Positions 42,120 through 49,825 of a DNA stretch of 64,000 nt are shown here, piece after piece. Every line of letters starts with the position of its first letter. Position 1 is the stretch's first letter. The translations under genes and the position numbers were made by a program. The DNA is taken from positions 1-64,000 of the forward strand of contig NZ_JABXGD010000007.1 in NCBI RefSeq assembly GCF_022627955.1. The letters are read 5' to 3'. This DNA is from Microbacterium sp. C5A9. GTDB taxonomy: Bacteria; Actinomycetota; Actinomycetes; Actinomycetales; Microbacteriaceae. The notes beneath the pieces were generated by a model. The model had not been told where the DNA came from. It ran no database searches and worked only from the letters and a program-made list of their open reading frames with translations.

Positions 42120-42575
42120 ATGGCTGGCACAGTCCACCGCGACACACGAACGATCACGTCGGAGCTCGTCATGCGAGTCGACGAGCTCCGTCGAGCCGAA
42201 GCGCAGTTCGCGCGACGGCTCTCTGCGGTGCGTGCGCCCAACGACACGGATCGCGAGGCGATGCGCTTCATCGCCGAGGCGCCCGATGACGCCCCGGCCA
42301 CCCCCGGTGGGCTGGCGGCGCATCTGAGTGTGAGCACGGCGGCGGTCACGAGCATCCTCCGCCGGCTGCAGGACCGCGGCCAGGTGATCGTCGCACCGCA
42401 TCCCGCTGACGCGCGGTCGAAGGTGCTGCGCCCCTCGCTCCGTGACCTGAACTCGCCCGCCGACGATCTCACTCAGCGCATCGAGTCGATCGCGAGCGAG
42501 TTCACTCCCGATCAGGCCGACGTCGTGACCCGGTTCCTCCGCCGTCTGACCGAGGAGATCAGCGAGCTTCCGTGA
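42120..42575 (+). CDS. MarR-family transcriptional regulator
   Basis: A 151-residue regulator with the MarR winged helix LAAHLSVSTAAVTSILRRLQDRGQVIVAPHPADARSKVLRPS and terminal dimerisation helices (DQADVVTRFLRRLTEEI). Divergent from the 80-residue/MarR pair; TGCTA (42062) and TAGCA (42092) lie inverted in the shared region and could be its operator. Two MarR genes of related wording back to back suggest a joint stress regulon. Confidence 0.9.
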   Translation: MAGTVHRDTRTITSELVMRVDELRRAEAQFARRLSAVRAPNDTDREAMRFIAEAPDDAPATPGGLAAHLSVSTAAVTSILRRLQDRGQVIVAPHPADARSKVLRPSLRDLNSPADDLTQRIESIASEFTPDQADVVTRFLRRLTEEISELP

Positions 42576-42616
42576 CCCCGCGTGGCGGGTTCCGTTAATC
42601 AGCCTTTGCTAAATAG

Positions 42617-42636
42617 CTAGGTAACCTAGTAATCTT
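42617..42636 (+). promoter_or_regulatory. CTAG palindrome upstream of two small genes
   Basis: CTAGGTAACCTAG at 42617-42629 is a near-perfect palindrome (only the central TAA is non-symmetric); it runs into CTAGTAATCTT (42626-42636), identical to the site at 38935-38945. The shared string suggests a common regulator or promoter type for both transcripts. Confidence 0.6.
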
Positions 42637-42695
42637 TCTCTAGAGCGAATCGCCTGCGGTCTTCGCGATCGAATCGTCTACGACGAGGAGGAATC

Positions 42696-43028
42696 ATGGG
42701 TCACCTGGCCTACGGAAACACCAGCACGCCGATCGATGTGGATGACGCGCTGATGGCGCACCTGCGCACGGTGATCGTGACGAAGCTCCGGCGCAACGAG
42801 TCCTTCCCCCTGACCATCGAAGCCTCGTCGGGTGTCGCCGAGACTCTCTGGATCCACGCGTCCATCCCCCTGCGGTTCGTGATGGAGGATGACGATCACG
42901 CTCTCGACCGCTCACTGCTGGTCGCGATGATGAACGCCGCCAACTCCGCCCGCGGTCTCGACATGACGAGCGACGAGTTCTCGTCGGCGATGCAGGCCAC
43001 ACGAGGCGTGCACGCACTGAGCGCATGA
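42696..43028 (+). CDS. Small actinobacterial DUF7882-like protein
   Basis: A 110-residue protein beginning MGHLAYGNTSTPIDVDDALMAHL and containing ESFPLTIEASSGVAETLWIHASIPLRFVME, typical of a small family in Microbacteriaceae that is often mislabelled as DNA ligase. No ligase motif is present. Family name is from memory and uncertain. GAGGAGGAAT precedes the start. Probably co-transcribed with the next gene. Confidence 0.75.
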   Translation: MGHLAYGNTSTPIDVDDALMAHLRTVIVTKLRRNESFPLTIEASSGVAETLWIHASIPLRFVMEDDDHALDRSLLVAMMNAANSARGLDMTSDEFSSAMQATRGVHALSA

Positions 43029-43031
43029 GCC

Positions 43032-43328
43032 ATGTCGACACGCATACGCAAGGCCGCGAAGGCGGCCACGAGTTCCACCGCTAAGAAGGTCGGTGCATCG
43101 GTCGCACCGCGCGGGCTGTGGGTCGAGGTCGACCCCGGATTCCATGTCGGCAACGACCGGCGCCAATACCTCGGATCGATCACGGAGATCCCGGGAGAGG
43201 GGTTCGACGCCTTCGGGCCGACCTCGGACTTCATCGGTCGGTTCGACGAACTCGATGAAGCCAAGGAGGCCGTGATCATGGTGGCCGGCGCATCCGCTCC
43301 CTCGATCTCGCCGGAGTCCCTCGTCTAG
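43032..43328 (+). CDS. Hypothetical protein, 98 residues
   Basis: A small protein with a basic, Ala/Lys/Ser/Thr-rich N-terminal tail of about 25 residues and a compact domain (LWVEVDPGFHVGNDRRQYLGSITEIPGEGFDAF...EAKEAVIMVAG). No family recognised. It starts three bases after the preceding stop and ends before a strong terminator, so it closes the two-gene unit. Confidence 0.75.
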   Translation: MSTRIRKAAKAATSSTAKKVGASVAPRGLWVEVDPGFHVGNDRRQYLGSITEIPGEGFDAFGPTSDFIGRFDELDEAKEAVIMVAGASAPSISPESLV

Positions 43329-43335
43329 ATCCCCC

Positions 43336-43367
43336 CAGAAGCGCCGTCCGCCGAGGCGGCGCTTCTG
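43336..43367 (+). terminator. Intrinsic terminator
   Basis: Perfect 11-bp stem CAGAAGCGCCG / CGGCGCTTCTG with a 10-nt loop, just after the two small genes. Confidence 0.85.
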
Positions 43368-43405
43368 CGTGCGTGGAGCGCGTTCCCGAGGGGCCGAGTC
43401 TCCGT

Positions 43406-43417
43406 GTACGATCGTAC
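43406..43417. promoter_or_regulatory. Palindrome GTACGATCGTAC at an MFS start
   Basis: A perfect 12-bp palindrome ending three bases before the ATG at 43420. TACGAT at 43407-43412 would be a fitting -10 box for a leaderless transcript, so the palindrome may be an operator on top of the promoter. Confidence 0.5.
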
Positions 43418-43419
43418 GC

Positions 43420-44643
43420 ATGACTTCCGCCGAATCGATTCGACGACCCGCCCCCGACAGGGCCGCGCGCCGCGCGCGCATCGCCGTCTCGGCACTGTTC
43501 CTCACGAACGGCGCGCTGTTCGCCAACATCCTTCCGCGGTATCCCGAGATCAAGTCGGCCCTCGGGCTCGACAACGTCGGGTACGGCCTCGCGATCGCGG
43601 CCTTCCCTGCCGGAGCGATCGCGGCAGGACTCCTCGCCGCGGTGCTGATCCGACGGTTCGGCTCCGCGAAGATCGCCGTCATCGGCACGGTCGCCACGGG
43701 CATCGGTCTGCTCGCCGCGGCGCTCGCGCCCTCCGGCATCCTGTTCGCCCTCGCGCTGCTGCTCGGAGGGGCGTCCGATGCCATCACCGACGTCGCTCAG
43801 AACGCACACGGGCTGCGGGTGCAGCGTCGGTTCGGCCGCTCGATCATCAACTCCTTCCATGCGATCTGGTCGATCGGCGCCGTGATCGGCGGAGGCATGG
43901 CCGCCGCTGCGATCGCCCTGCAGCTGCCCCTGGGCGTGCACCTCGGCATCTCGACCGCGGTCTTCGCGGCGGTGGCGATCACCGCGCTCGGCTTCTGCCT
44001 TCCGGGGCGCGACGACGAGGAAGACGCCGAGGCCACGGCCGACCCCGCGGAGCTGCACGCGGCCGTGCGCCGGGGCATCACCCCGCGCGTCGTGCTGACC
44101 GTGATCGCCCTCACGCTCATCGCCATGGCGGGCGCCATCGCCGAGGATGCGGGCAACTCCTGGGCGACGCTGTACCTGTCGGAGTCGCTCGGAGCGGCGG
44201 CTGCGGTCGCGCCTCTCGGATTCATCGCCCTCGTCGGCGCGCAGTTCATCGGGCGGATGCTCGGCGACGGCATGACCGACCGGTTCGGGCAGCGCGCGGT
44301 CGCCCGGGTCGGCGGTCTCATCGCGACGGCCGGCATGACCCTGGCGTTGCTGTACCCCAGCGTCCCCGGCACGATCGCAGGGTTCGCGGCCGTGGGCTTC
44401 GGCATCGCGACGCTGATCCCGGCGGCGATGCACGCCGCCGACGAGCTGCCCGGGCTGCGCGCCGGTGTCGGACTGACCATCGTGTCCTGGCTGCTGCGAC
44501 TCGGGTTCCTGCTCTCGCCGCCGTTCGTCGGTTTCATCGCCGAGAACGAGAGTCTGCGCGCGGGGCTCATCGTCGCCCCCGCGGCCGCGTTCGTCGCGGT
44601 GCTGCTCGCCGGAGTGCTCGAGGGGCGCAAACCCCGGGGCTGA
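43420..44643 (+). CDS. MFS transporter (FucP/YbjJ-like)
   Basis: A 407-residue major-facilitator protein with 12 predicted helices: LFLTNGALFANILPRYPEIKSALGLDNVGYGLAIAAFPAGAI at the start, GGASDAITDVAQNAHGLRVQRRFGRSIINSFHAIWSIGAVIGG in helices 4-5, and LLRLGFLLSPPFVGFIAE near the end. The wording NAHGLRVQ...SFHxxWSxG is that of YbjJ/sugar-type exporters. No RBS is visible; the start likely is leaderless. Confidence 0.9.
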   Translation: MTSAESIRRPAPDRAARRARIAVSALFLTNGALFANILPRYPEIKSALGLDNVGYGLAIAAFPAGAIAAGLLAAVLIRRFGSAKIAVIGTVATGIGLLAAALAPSGILFALALLLGGASDAITDVAQNAHGLRVQRRFGRSIINSFHAIWSIGAVIGGGMAAAAIALQLPLGVHLGISTAVFAAVAITALGFCLPGRDDEEDAEATADPAELHAAVRRGITPRVVLTVIALTLIAMAGAIAEDAGNSWATLYLSESLGAAAAVAPLGFIALVGAQFIGRMLGDGMTDRFGQRAVARVGGLIATAGMTLALLYPSVPGTIAGFAAVGFGIATLIPAAMHAADELPGLRAGVGLTIVSWLLRLGFLLSPPFVGFIAENESLRAGLIVAPAAAFVAVLLAGVLEGRKPRG

Positions 44644-44696
44644 GGTCGGCCGCAGCGCCCCATGCCGGACGAGAGAACGCACACCGGATGACAGAA

Positions 44697-44738
44697 ACGG
44701 ATGCAGGGTGAGATCGGTGATCTCGCCCCTGCATCCGT
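44697..44738. terminator. Long two-part terminator hairpin
   Basis: Outer stem ACGGATGCAGGG / CCCTGCATCCGT (12 bp) with an inner stem GAGATC / GATCTC, between the convergent MFS and SDR genes; usable on both strands. Confidence 0.8.
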
Positions 44739-44783
44739 GTCACGTGCTCGGCAGGTGTGCCGCGGCACGCGGGGTGCGGAACC

Positions 44784-45536
44784 TCAGAGGGCGGTGTAGC
44801 CGCCGTCGACGAGGTGGTAGCTGCCGGTGATGAAGCTGGCGGCGTCGCTGGCGAGGAACGCGATGAGGTTCGCGACCTCGTCGGCCTGGCCGAGGCGGCC
44901 GATCGGGTGCTTGCTGATGAGGAAGTCCTTCGCCTCGTCGCCCATGGTGGCCAGCAGCGGGGTGTCGATGAAGCCGGGGCCGACCGAGTTCACGCGCACG
45001 CCCTGTGCGGAGTACTCCAGGGCGGCCGACTTGGTCATGCCGACGACCGCGTGCTTGGCGGCGACGTAGGCGGGCGAGCCGGCGAAGCCGACGCTGCCGA
45101 GGATCGAGGCGATGTTGACGACCGAGCCGCCGCCGTTCGCGAAGATCGAGGGGATCTGCGCCTTCATGTTGCGGAAGACCGCGTTGAGGTTGATCGAGAT
45201 GACCTTGTCCCAGGCCTCATCGTCGTACTCGGCGGTGGGGGCGGACGCTCCGCCGATGCCGGCGTTGTTGACGCCGATGCGCAGTGGTGCGAGGGAGTTG
45301 GCGAGCTCGACCGAGCTGGCGATCCAGGCGACGTCGGTCGCGTCGCCGACGGATGCCTCAGCGGTGCCGCCCGCGGCGCGGATCTCCTCGACGACGGCGT
45401 TCGCGTGCTCCGCGTTCAGGTCGTTGACGACCACGGATGCGCCGTTCTGCGCGAGCAGCAGAGCGGTCGAGCGTCCGATGCCGCTGCCTGCTCCCGTCAC
45501 GATCGCCGAGCGGTTCGAGACATCGTACTGAGCCAT
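44784..45536 (-). CDS. SDR-family oxidoreductase
   Basis: A 250-residue classical short-chain dehydrogenase: TGAGSGIG cofactor loop at about 15-22, VNDLN after strand 2 (favouring NAD), NNAGIGG, the catalytic Ser in VNIASILGS, YVAAKHA (Tyr/Lys pair) and RVNSVGPGFIDTPLL. Transcribed alone between two terminators. Substrate unknown. Confidence 0.93.
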   Translation of the reverse strand: MAQYDVSNRSAIVTGAGSGIGRSTALLLAQNGASVVVNDLNAEHANAVVEEIRAAGGTAEASVGDATDVAWIASSVELANSLAPLRIGVNNAGIGGASAPTAEYDDEAWDKVISINLNAVFRNMKAQIPSIFANGGGSVVNIASILGSVGFAGSPAYVAAKHAVVGMTKSAALEYSAQGVRVNSVGPGFIDTPLLATMGDEAKDFLISKHPIGRLGQADEVANLIAFLASDAASFITGSYHLVDGGYTAL

Positions 45537-45800
45537 GGGTGGGCTTCTTCCCGGGCGGTCGCGGTGCCGGGAGATCTTCTCGGACGCTCCGTCCTTCTCT
45601 TCAGCCTACGCCTGATATCGAGAGATGGATGCGTGTGAATGGATCTTCTCGCATCGGATCGAGGCGGGCTCTACTCTGATCCTGAGGCGGCAGTCGCGGA
45701 GGGTTCGCTCCTGCGGATCGGCCCCCTCGGAATCGATGAGGACGGACGCATGACCGGCGCGCTCGGGCTGCTGATGTCGGATCGGGCTCGCGCGACCGGG

Positions 45801-45834
45801 AGCGCCGTGCGGTCGCACGCGACCGCACGGCGCT
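45801..45834 (-). terminator. Strong terminator after the alcohol dehydrogenase gene
   Basis: Perfect 15-bp stem AGCGCCGTGCGGTCG / CGACCGCACGGCGCT with loop CACG, six bases past the minus-strand stop. The remaining 45537-45800 region holds no gene I can support. Confidence 0.88.
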
Positions 45835-45839
45835 GTCTG

Positions 45840-46886
45840 TCAGGGAACGATGACCGCGCGACCGCGGATGCTGTTCGCGGCGAGATCCTCGTAGGCCTTC
45901 GGTCCGTCGTCGAGCGAGTACGTCTCCGTCTGCACGTGGATCTTGCCGGCGCGGGCGAGATCGAGCACCTCGATCAGCTCGGAGCGAGAGCCCCAGTAGG
46001 GGATGCGCACGGCCGCGTCGTAGGCGATGGAGCCGAAGCCGAGGCTCATGGTGCCGCCGCCGATGCCGACGATCGTGACGTCGGAGTCGAGCGCGGCCAC
46101 GCTCTGCGCCAGGGCCATCGTCGGGTTCGCCCCGACGAAGTCGAATACGGCGTTCGCGCCGAGGCCGCCGGTGATCTCACGGATCTTCTCGGCCGCGGAC
46201 GCATCGCTGATCAGCACGTGATCGGCGCCGACCTCGGTGGCGAGGGCGAGCTTGGTGTCGTTCACGTCGAGCGCGATGACGGTGGCCCCCGAGATCGCCT
46301 TCAGGATCTGGATGCCGACGTGGCCGAGTCCACCGGTGCCGATGACGACCGCGAAGGTGCCGGCGCCGAGCTTCGGCAGCGAGCGCTTGATCGCGTGGTA
46401 CGGGGTGAGGCCGGCGTCGGTGAGCGAGACGTTCTGTACGGGGTCGAGGTCGCCGAGCGGCACGAGGTGGCGGGCGTCGTCGACGATCATGTACTCGGCC
46501 ATCGAGCCCTGGCTGCCGAGGCCGGGAGGGCGGATGCCCTCGGCGGCGGCGTTGGTGCAGTAGTTCTCCATGCCCTGCGCGCAGTTGTGGCAGCGGCCGC
46601 AGCCCCACGGTCCGTAGACCGCGACGGCATCCCCGACCTTGAGCGTCGAGTCGACGCCCTCGCCGATCTCGTGCACGATTCCGGCGCCCTCATGACCGAG
46701 CGTCAGCGGCAGCGGGTAGCTCTGCTCGAGATAGTCCTTCTCGGGCAGGCCCATGACGTAATCGTCGGAGTGGCAGACGCCACCGGCGGTGACCTTGAGC
46801 AGGACCTGGCCCGGACCGGGCTTCGGAATCGGGATGTCGACCACGACCGGGGGCTTGCCGATCTCGACGTAGCGGAGAGCTTTCAT
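45840..46886 (-). CDS. Zinc-dependent NAD(P)+ alcohol dehydrogenase
   Basis: A 348-residue medium-chain dehydrogenase. Catalytic-zinc ligands are Cys38 in GGVCHSDD and His/Glu in LTLGHEGAG; the structural zinc site is GCGRCHNCAQGMENYC with four cysteines; the Rossmann loop is VVIGTGGLGHVGIQI, and VIALDVND indicates NAD preference. Similar to AdhP/Rhodococcus-type alcohol dehydrogenases. ATG at 46886 has GGAAGGA upstream. Confidence 0.94.
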   Translation of the reverse strand: MKALRYVEIGKPPVVVDIPIPKPGPGQVLLKVTAGGVCHSDDYVMGLPEKDYLEQSYPLPLTLGHEGAGIVHEIGEGVDSTLKVGDAVAVYGPWGCGRCHNCAQGMENYCTNAAAEGIRPPGLGSQGSMAEYMIVDDARHLVPLGDLDPVQNVSLTDAGLTPYHAIKRSLPKLGAGTFAVVIGTGGLGHVGIQILKAISGATVIALDVNDTKLALATEVGADHVLISDASAAEKIREITGGLGANAVFDFVGANPTMALAQSVAALDSDVTIVGIGGGTMSLGFGSIAYDAAVRIPYWGSRSELIEVLDLARAGKIHVQTETYSLDDGPKAYEDLAANSIRGRAVIVP

Positions 46887-47228
46887 GCGTGTCTTCCTTC
46901 CGGCAGATCGAGTGGTCTGCCGCGCGGTGCGGAAGGCGGGAGCGCTCGAACCTGCCACCTCAATTATCGGACGTCGGCGAGCGGCAGGAGGCGCGGCGGG
47001 AGGGGGCGTCGCCGATCGCGTCGATGATGCCACGCCGTGGCGAACCAGATCTGTCAGAATCGCGATGAAATCGGACTAAGTCCGATGTAAAGCGCTAAGT
47101 TCACTGCCTCACGAAGGGGCTGATCCGATCATACGGATCGGGTCGGACATCTCGCCTCACGGAGTTCTGAATCCCCATGGCGCGCATCTCGGCGACCCAG
47201 CGTTCCCCGTCGGCCAAGCAGGACAGCT
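46887..47228. other. Gene-poor 342-bp stretch with two inverted repeats
   Basis: Contains the perfect palindrome-like ATCGGACT-A-AGTCCGAT (47070-47086) and GATCCG-N6-CGGATC (47122-47139). Minus-strand translation of about 47105-47220 gives CLADGERWVAEMRAMG and a further gene-like tail ending in SPFVRQ, which could be the end of a broken gene at the left edge of the accessory island. No complete gene is seen. The palindrome at 47070 could be the dehydrogenase operator or a terminator. Confidence 0.45.
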
Positions 47229-48032
47229 CTAGCGTCGAAGCTCGTAACCCTGTTCGTTTAGTAGGTTGATTGCGATCTCGAGCAGCGTCCCAATGAACTC
47301 GATGAGGTCTGCAATCAGCTCCTCGTCTGGTTCGTACAGAGCCCCGCCCATCTGAGGCGTAGATGGGGGCGTCTCGATCGCGTGGCGCAGAGTGGTGATG
47401 AACTGCCCGTGCGCGTGGGCCGAGGTTATCGCCCAATAGTTGAAGGTCTGCAATGTGGGGCCCGGAACGCGACTCGCTATCTTCCTTGTGATCGAGGAGG
47501 GATCGATCAATGGTGCGCTGAGAACGTCTTCCGGATCGGATCCGAGGTTGCTCGCCGTGGTCCTGAGAAAACGTCCGAGTGCTGCTATTCCCTGTTCGGT
47601 CTTGTCATCCGGCGTTCGCGCTTTGCGCAGAGCGTTGGTCAGCTTCAGCCCGTGCCTGTGCTCGATACGAGCAATCTCAAGTGCCCTGCGGACTCTAGAA
47701 GGGGAATCGGTACCATCCAGAATCCAGATCACCTCCACGAGCCCCTCCAACACAGGACGGAACAAGGTGTAGTCAGCCTGCATATGAAGGAGCAACACGT
47801 CCTCTTCGGGGCTGGCGGCAAGCTCCGCCCAGGCGGATACGTGGTCTGCAACGGTGAGGACGAGCCCGGAGACTATGGCATGAGGGATGACGATGTTTCC
47901 TGCGAGGGCTTGATCTTCCTCCGCCATCGACCCCTTTCGAACCGTGGGCACTCCACTCTTGATCGCCGCCGCGAAGTCCCGGAATCCTTCGACAGCACCG
48001 CTGAGAGTCTGCAAGGTGGAACGCTGTGTCAT
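47229..48032 (-). CDS. Hypothetical protein, 267 residues
   Basis: No family recognised. Mostly helical, soluble by composition with two amphipathic/hydrophobic stretches (IVIPHAIVSGLVLTVADHVSAWAELA and IADLIEFIGTLLEIAINLL). Contains YTLFRPVLEGLVEVIWILDG, a pattern seen in several helical proteins of uncertain role in accessory regions. It is the first gene of the accessory island and lies 72 bases beyond the RES toxin on the same strand. GC is lower than in the chromosome part to the left. Confidence 0.72.
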   Translation of the reverse strand: MTQRSTLQTLSGAVEGFRDFAAAIKSGVPTVRKGSMAEEDQALAGNIVIPHAIVSGLVLTVADHVSAWAELAASPEEDVLLLHMQADYTLFRPVLEGLVEVIWILDGTDSPSRVRRALEIARIEHRHGLKLTNALRKARTPDDKTEQGIAALGRFLRTTASNLGSDPEDVLSAPLIDPSSITRKIASRVPGPTLQTFNYWAITSAHAHGQFITTLRHAIETPPSTPQMGGALYEPDEELIADLIEFIGTLLEIAINLLNEQGYELRR

Positions 48033-48104
48033 AGCACTGAGCGTACGGGGGGATCGAGCGTCATCTGATAATCCGAGATCGCAGATTGCCGTCCTGGGGT
48101 GGTT

Positions 48105-48743
48105 CTACTTCTTGACGCGGTAGCCGAGTCTCTTCACGGCTTTCGCGAGGTACACGTTCGCACTGGAGGAGTCCAGTCGGGTGTGCACCAACGGCAGCTG
48201 CGGGAACGAGTCCTCGGCAGGCGAGAACAGCGTCACCATCGGGCCGAAGTCGATCGATGACACGTGGTAGAGCCCGTCGATGCTCGACCCAAGTTGGTCA
48301 TGGATCGCATTCGCCCAGTTCCGTGTGTATCGCTTAGGCCCCATCTGGATCGAAGAGGTCGTCCCGTTGATTACAGGCCAGTTGCTGGTGAGATCCAGTA
48401 ACCGAAGCTCACGCGTCGGACGCCAAGCCGCGAGGGTGTTTCCACGAACGCGCCGATTGATTAGTCGGCCCTTCTGAAAAACCTCGCCGAGAGCTGTCGT
48501 AGATCCAGCAGCTGCGTACATCACGCCATAATCAGCATGATGCTGCTGTGGCTCGGGATGCGGGTCAAAGCGCATGGTTCTGATCGGCCCGAAGTGCCGC
48601 AGCTCATCCCACGCCTGCGGGTGAGGACCTCTTGTAGCGAAGACCCGCCAGAGGATCCCATCGAATGATCTCAGGTGCTCACGAGCGTCGAGTGTGAGCG
48701 GCGCCGGGGGTGTTGCGGGGACTTTCGCGTTCGACGGGCTCAC
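48105..48743 (-). CDS. RES-domain toxin
   Basis: A 212-residue RES-family protein. The domain begins LWRVFATRGPHP and continues with MRFDPHPEP, YAAAGSTTALGEVFQKGR and later IDGLYHVSSIDFGP, which supplies the Arg, (Glu/)Tyr and Ser-type residues characteristic of the family. By family knowledge RES toxins degrade NAD+. GTG at 48743 overlaps the antitoxin stop (GTGA), a standard antitoxin-first toxin-antitoxin operon. Confidence 0.85.
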   Translation of the reverse strand: MSPSNAKVPATPPAPLTLDAREHLRSFDGILWRVFATRGPHPQAWDELRHFGPIRTMRFDPHPEPQQHHADYGVMYAAAGSTTALGEVFQKGRLINRRVRGNTLAAWRPTRELRLLDLTSNWPVINGTTSSIQMGPKRYTRNWANAIHDQLGSSIDGLYHVSSIDFGPMVTLFSPAEDSFPQLPLVHTRLDSSSANVYLAKAVKRLGYRVKK

Positions 48744-49513
48744 GTGATGTCGGCGTCTTCGAGGATGTCCACTACGGGTGCAGGATCCTTCGCGGCAGCC
48801 AGCCACTCGATCGGCGTCATCCATTCCTGGGGGTCGACAGACTCATCGCTCGACCGCAAGTCGTCTTGAGGTGTAGTCATGAAGCCTTCGACGTCGGCCG
48901 GATCCCAGTCGGACGGGATCGCTCGGACGAGCAGGGGAAGGTGGGGGATCGTCGAGACCTTTTCGCCGGGAATGAACTGCCATCGAGGGTAGAGGCGGAT
49001 CCTTCCCGCCCGGAAGCCGTACAGGGTGTTCTTGCTCTGGCGGTGACGCACACTGGAGGCATCGATGCCGAGGAGCGCTGCGACTTCGGATGCGGTGTAG
49101 GTGTTGGTTAGGGCGCGCACGTGAGTCTCGCGTTCGAGTTTGGCGAGCCCACCGCTGGTGACGAATGCGGCTGCCTCGGCGAACTCCTCCGGAGTGAAAT
49201 CGCCGGACTCGATCAGGAAGTCGGCTTGCTGCTCTGTGAGGCCCAGCTCGGTCGATTGACGGTCGGTCATGGCATCGGCGAGCTCGTCGATGAGTGCGTT
49301 GAACACGGATACGTCGACGTTTGACGTCTTCGCCACCTGTGCAAGGCGCTCAACACCGGCTTGTACGTCGGTCTTTTCTGGGGCCTTGGTCGCCACGACG
49401 AGCTTCGGTTTCCCGTCGAGGAATCGACCTGTCGCGGTGCCGCGGTTCACAGTCGTCTCGCGGGCGGCGACGCGAGCTGAGGAGGCACGGGTGCGACTCT
49501 TCTTCACAGCCAT
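48740..49513 (-). CDS. Antitoxin of the RES module (Xre/MbcA-like)
   Basis: A 257-residue protein, coupled to the RES toxin. A basic N-terminal tail is followed by a helical region (LTEQQADFLIESGDFTPEEF), then a HTH-like segment TYTASEVAALLGIDASSVRHRQSKNTLYGF and the motif RLYPRWQFIPGEKVSTIPHLP, ending in WMTPIEWLAAAKDPAPVVDIL, which resembles the C-terminal toxin-blocking region of RES-associated antitoxins. GAGGAGG precedes ATG 49513. A pair of 12-mers upstream is its likely operator. Confidence 0.82.
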   Translation of the reverse strand: MAVKKSRTRASSARVAARETTVNRGTATGRFLDGKPKLVVATKAPEKTDVQAGVERLAQVAKTSNVDVSVFNALIDELADAMTDRQSTELGLTEQQADFLIESGDFTPEEFAEAAAFVTSGGLAKLERETHVRALTNTYTASEVAALLGIDASSVRHRQSKNTLYGFRAGRIRLYPRWQFIPGEKVSTIPHLPLLVRAIPSDWDPADVEGFMTTPQDDLRSSDESVDPQEWMTPIEWLAAAKDPAPVVDILEDADIT

Positions 49514-49542
49514 CTTGCCTCCTCGTGGCGGCATCTAGTTAG

Positions 49543-49584
49543 TGCGTACACGCATTATCTTACGCGCGCTTTTGCGTGTATGCA
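49543..49584. promoter_or_regulatory. Paired 12-mer palindromes, candidate toxin-antitoxin operator
   Basis: TGCGTACACGCA at 49543-49554 and TGCGTGTATGCA at 49573-49584 share TGCGTNNANGCA and are each nearly palindromic; their centres are 30 bp apart. They sit upstream of the antitoxin and may also affect the divergent large gene. The rest of the 312-bp stretch to 49825 holds no gene I can support. Confidence 0.6.
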
Positions 49585-49825
49585 TCCCCGTGTGGTGCCG
49601 AAGGTGAGAGCGGTCAAGCGCTCCTGGACCGGGAGCAGCGGCGTTGTAGGGGGCATGTCGTGCGCCTTCAAGGCGGCTCCCCAACTCTTGCCACCTTCCT
49701 GCCCGGCGCAACGCTTTCAACGCGTAGCAATCAACGAGGATGTCGTTGGCCTACGCTTGAATGCTTGCGTGGGGAAGAGCAAAAACACTCGTAGAAACAA
49801 GCGGCCTCGATCTCAACGGTCGGCG

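Noticed and set aside
45639..47027. A 462-codon plus-strand open frame
   Set aside because: Opposite the zinc alcohol dehydrogenase with all its zinc ligands; the plus-strand translation has no motif.
49580..49825. N-terminal extension (82 codons) of the giant nuclease protein
   Set aside because: The part has mixed, low-structure composition and would begin inside the toxin-antitoxin operator; kept only as an uncertainty of the start.
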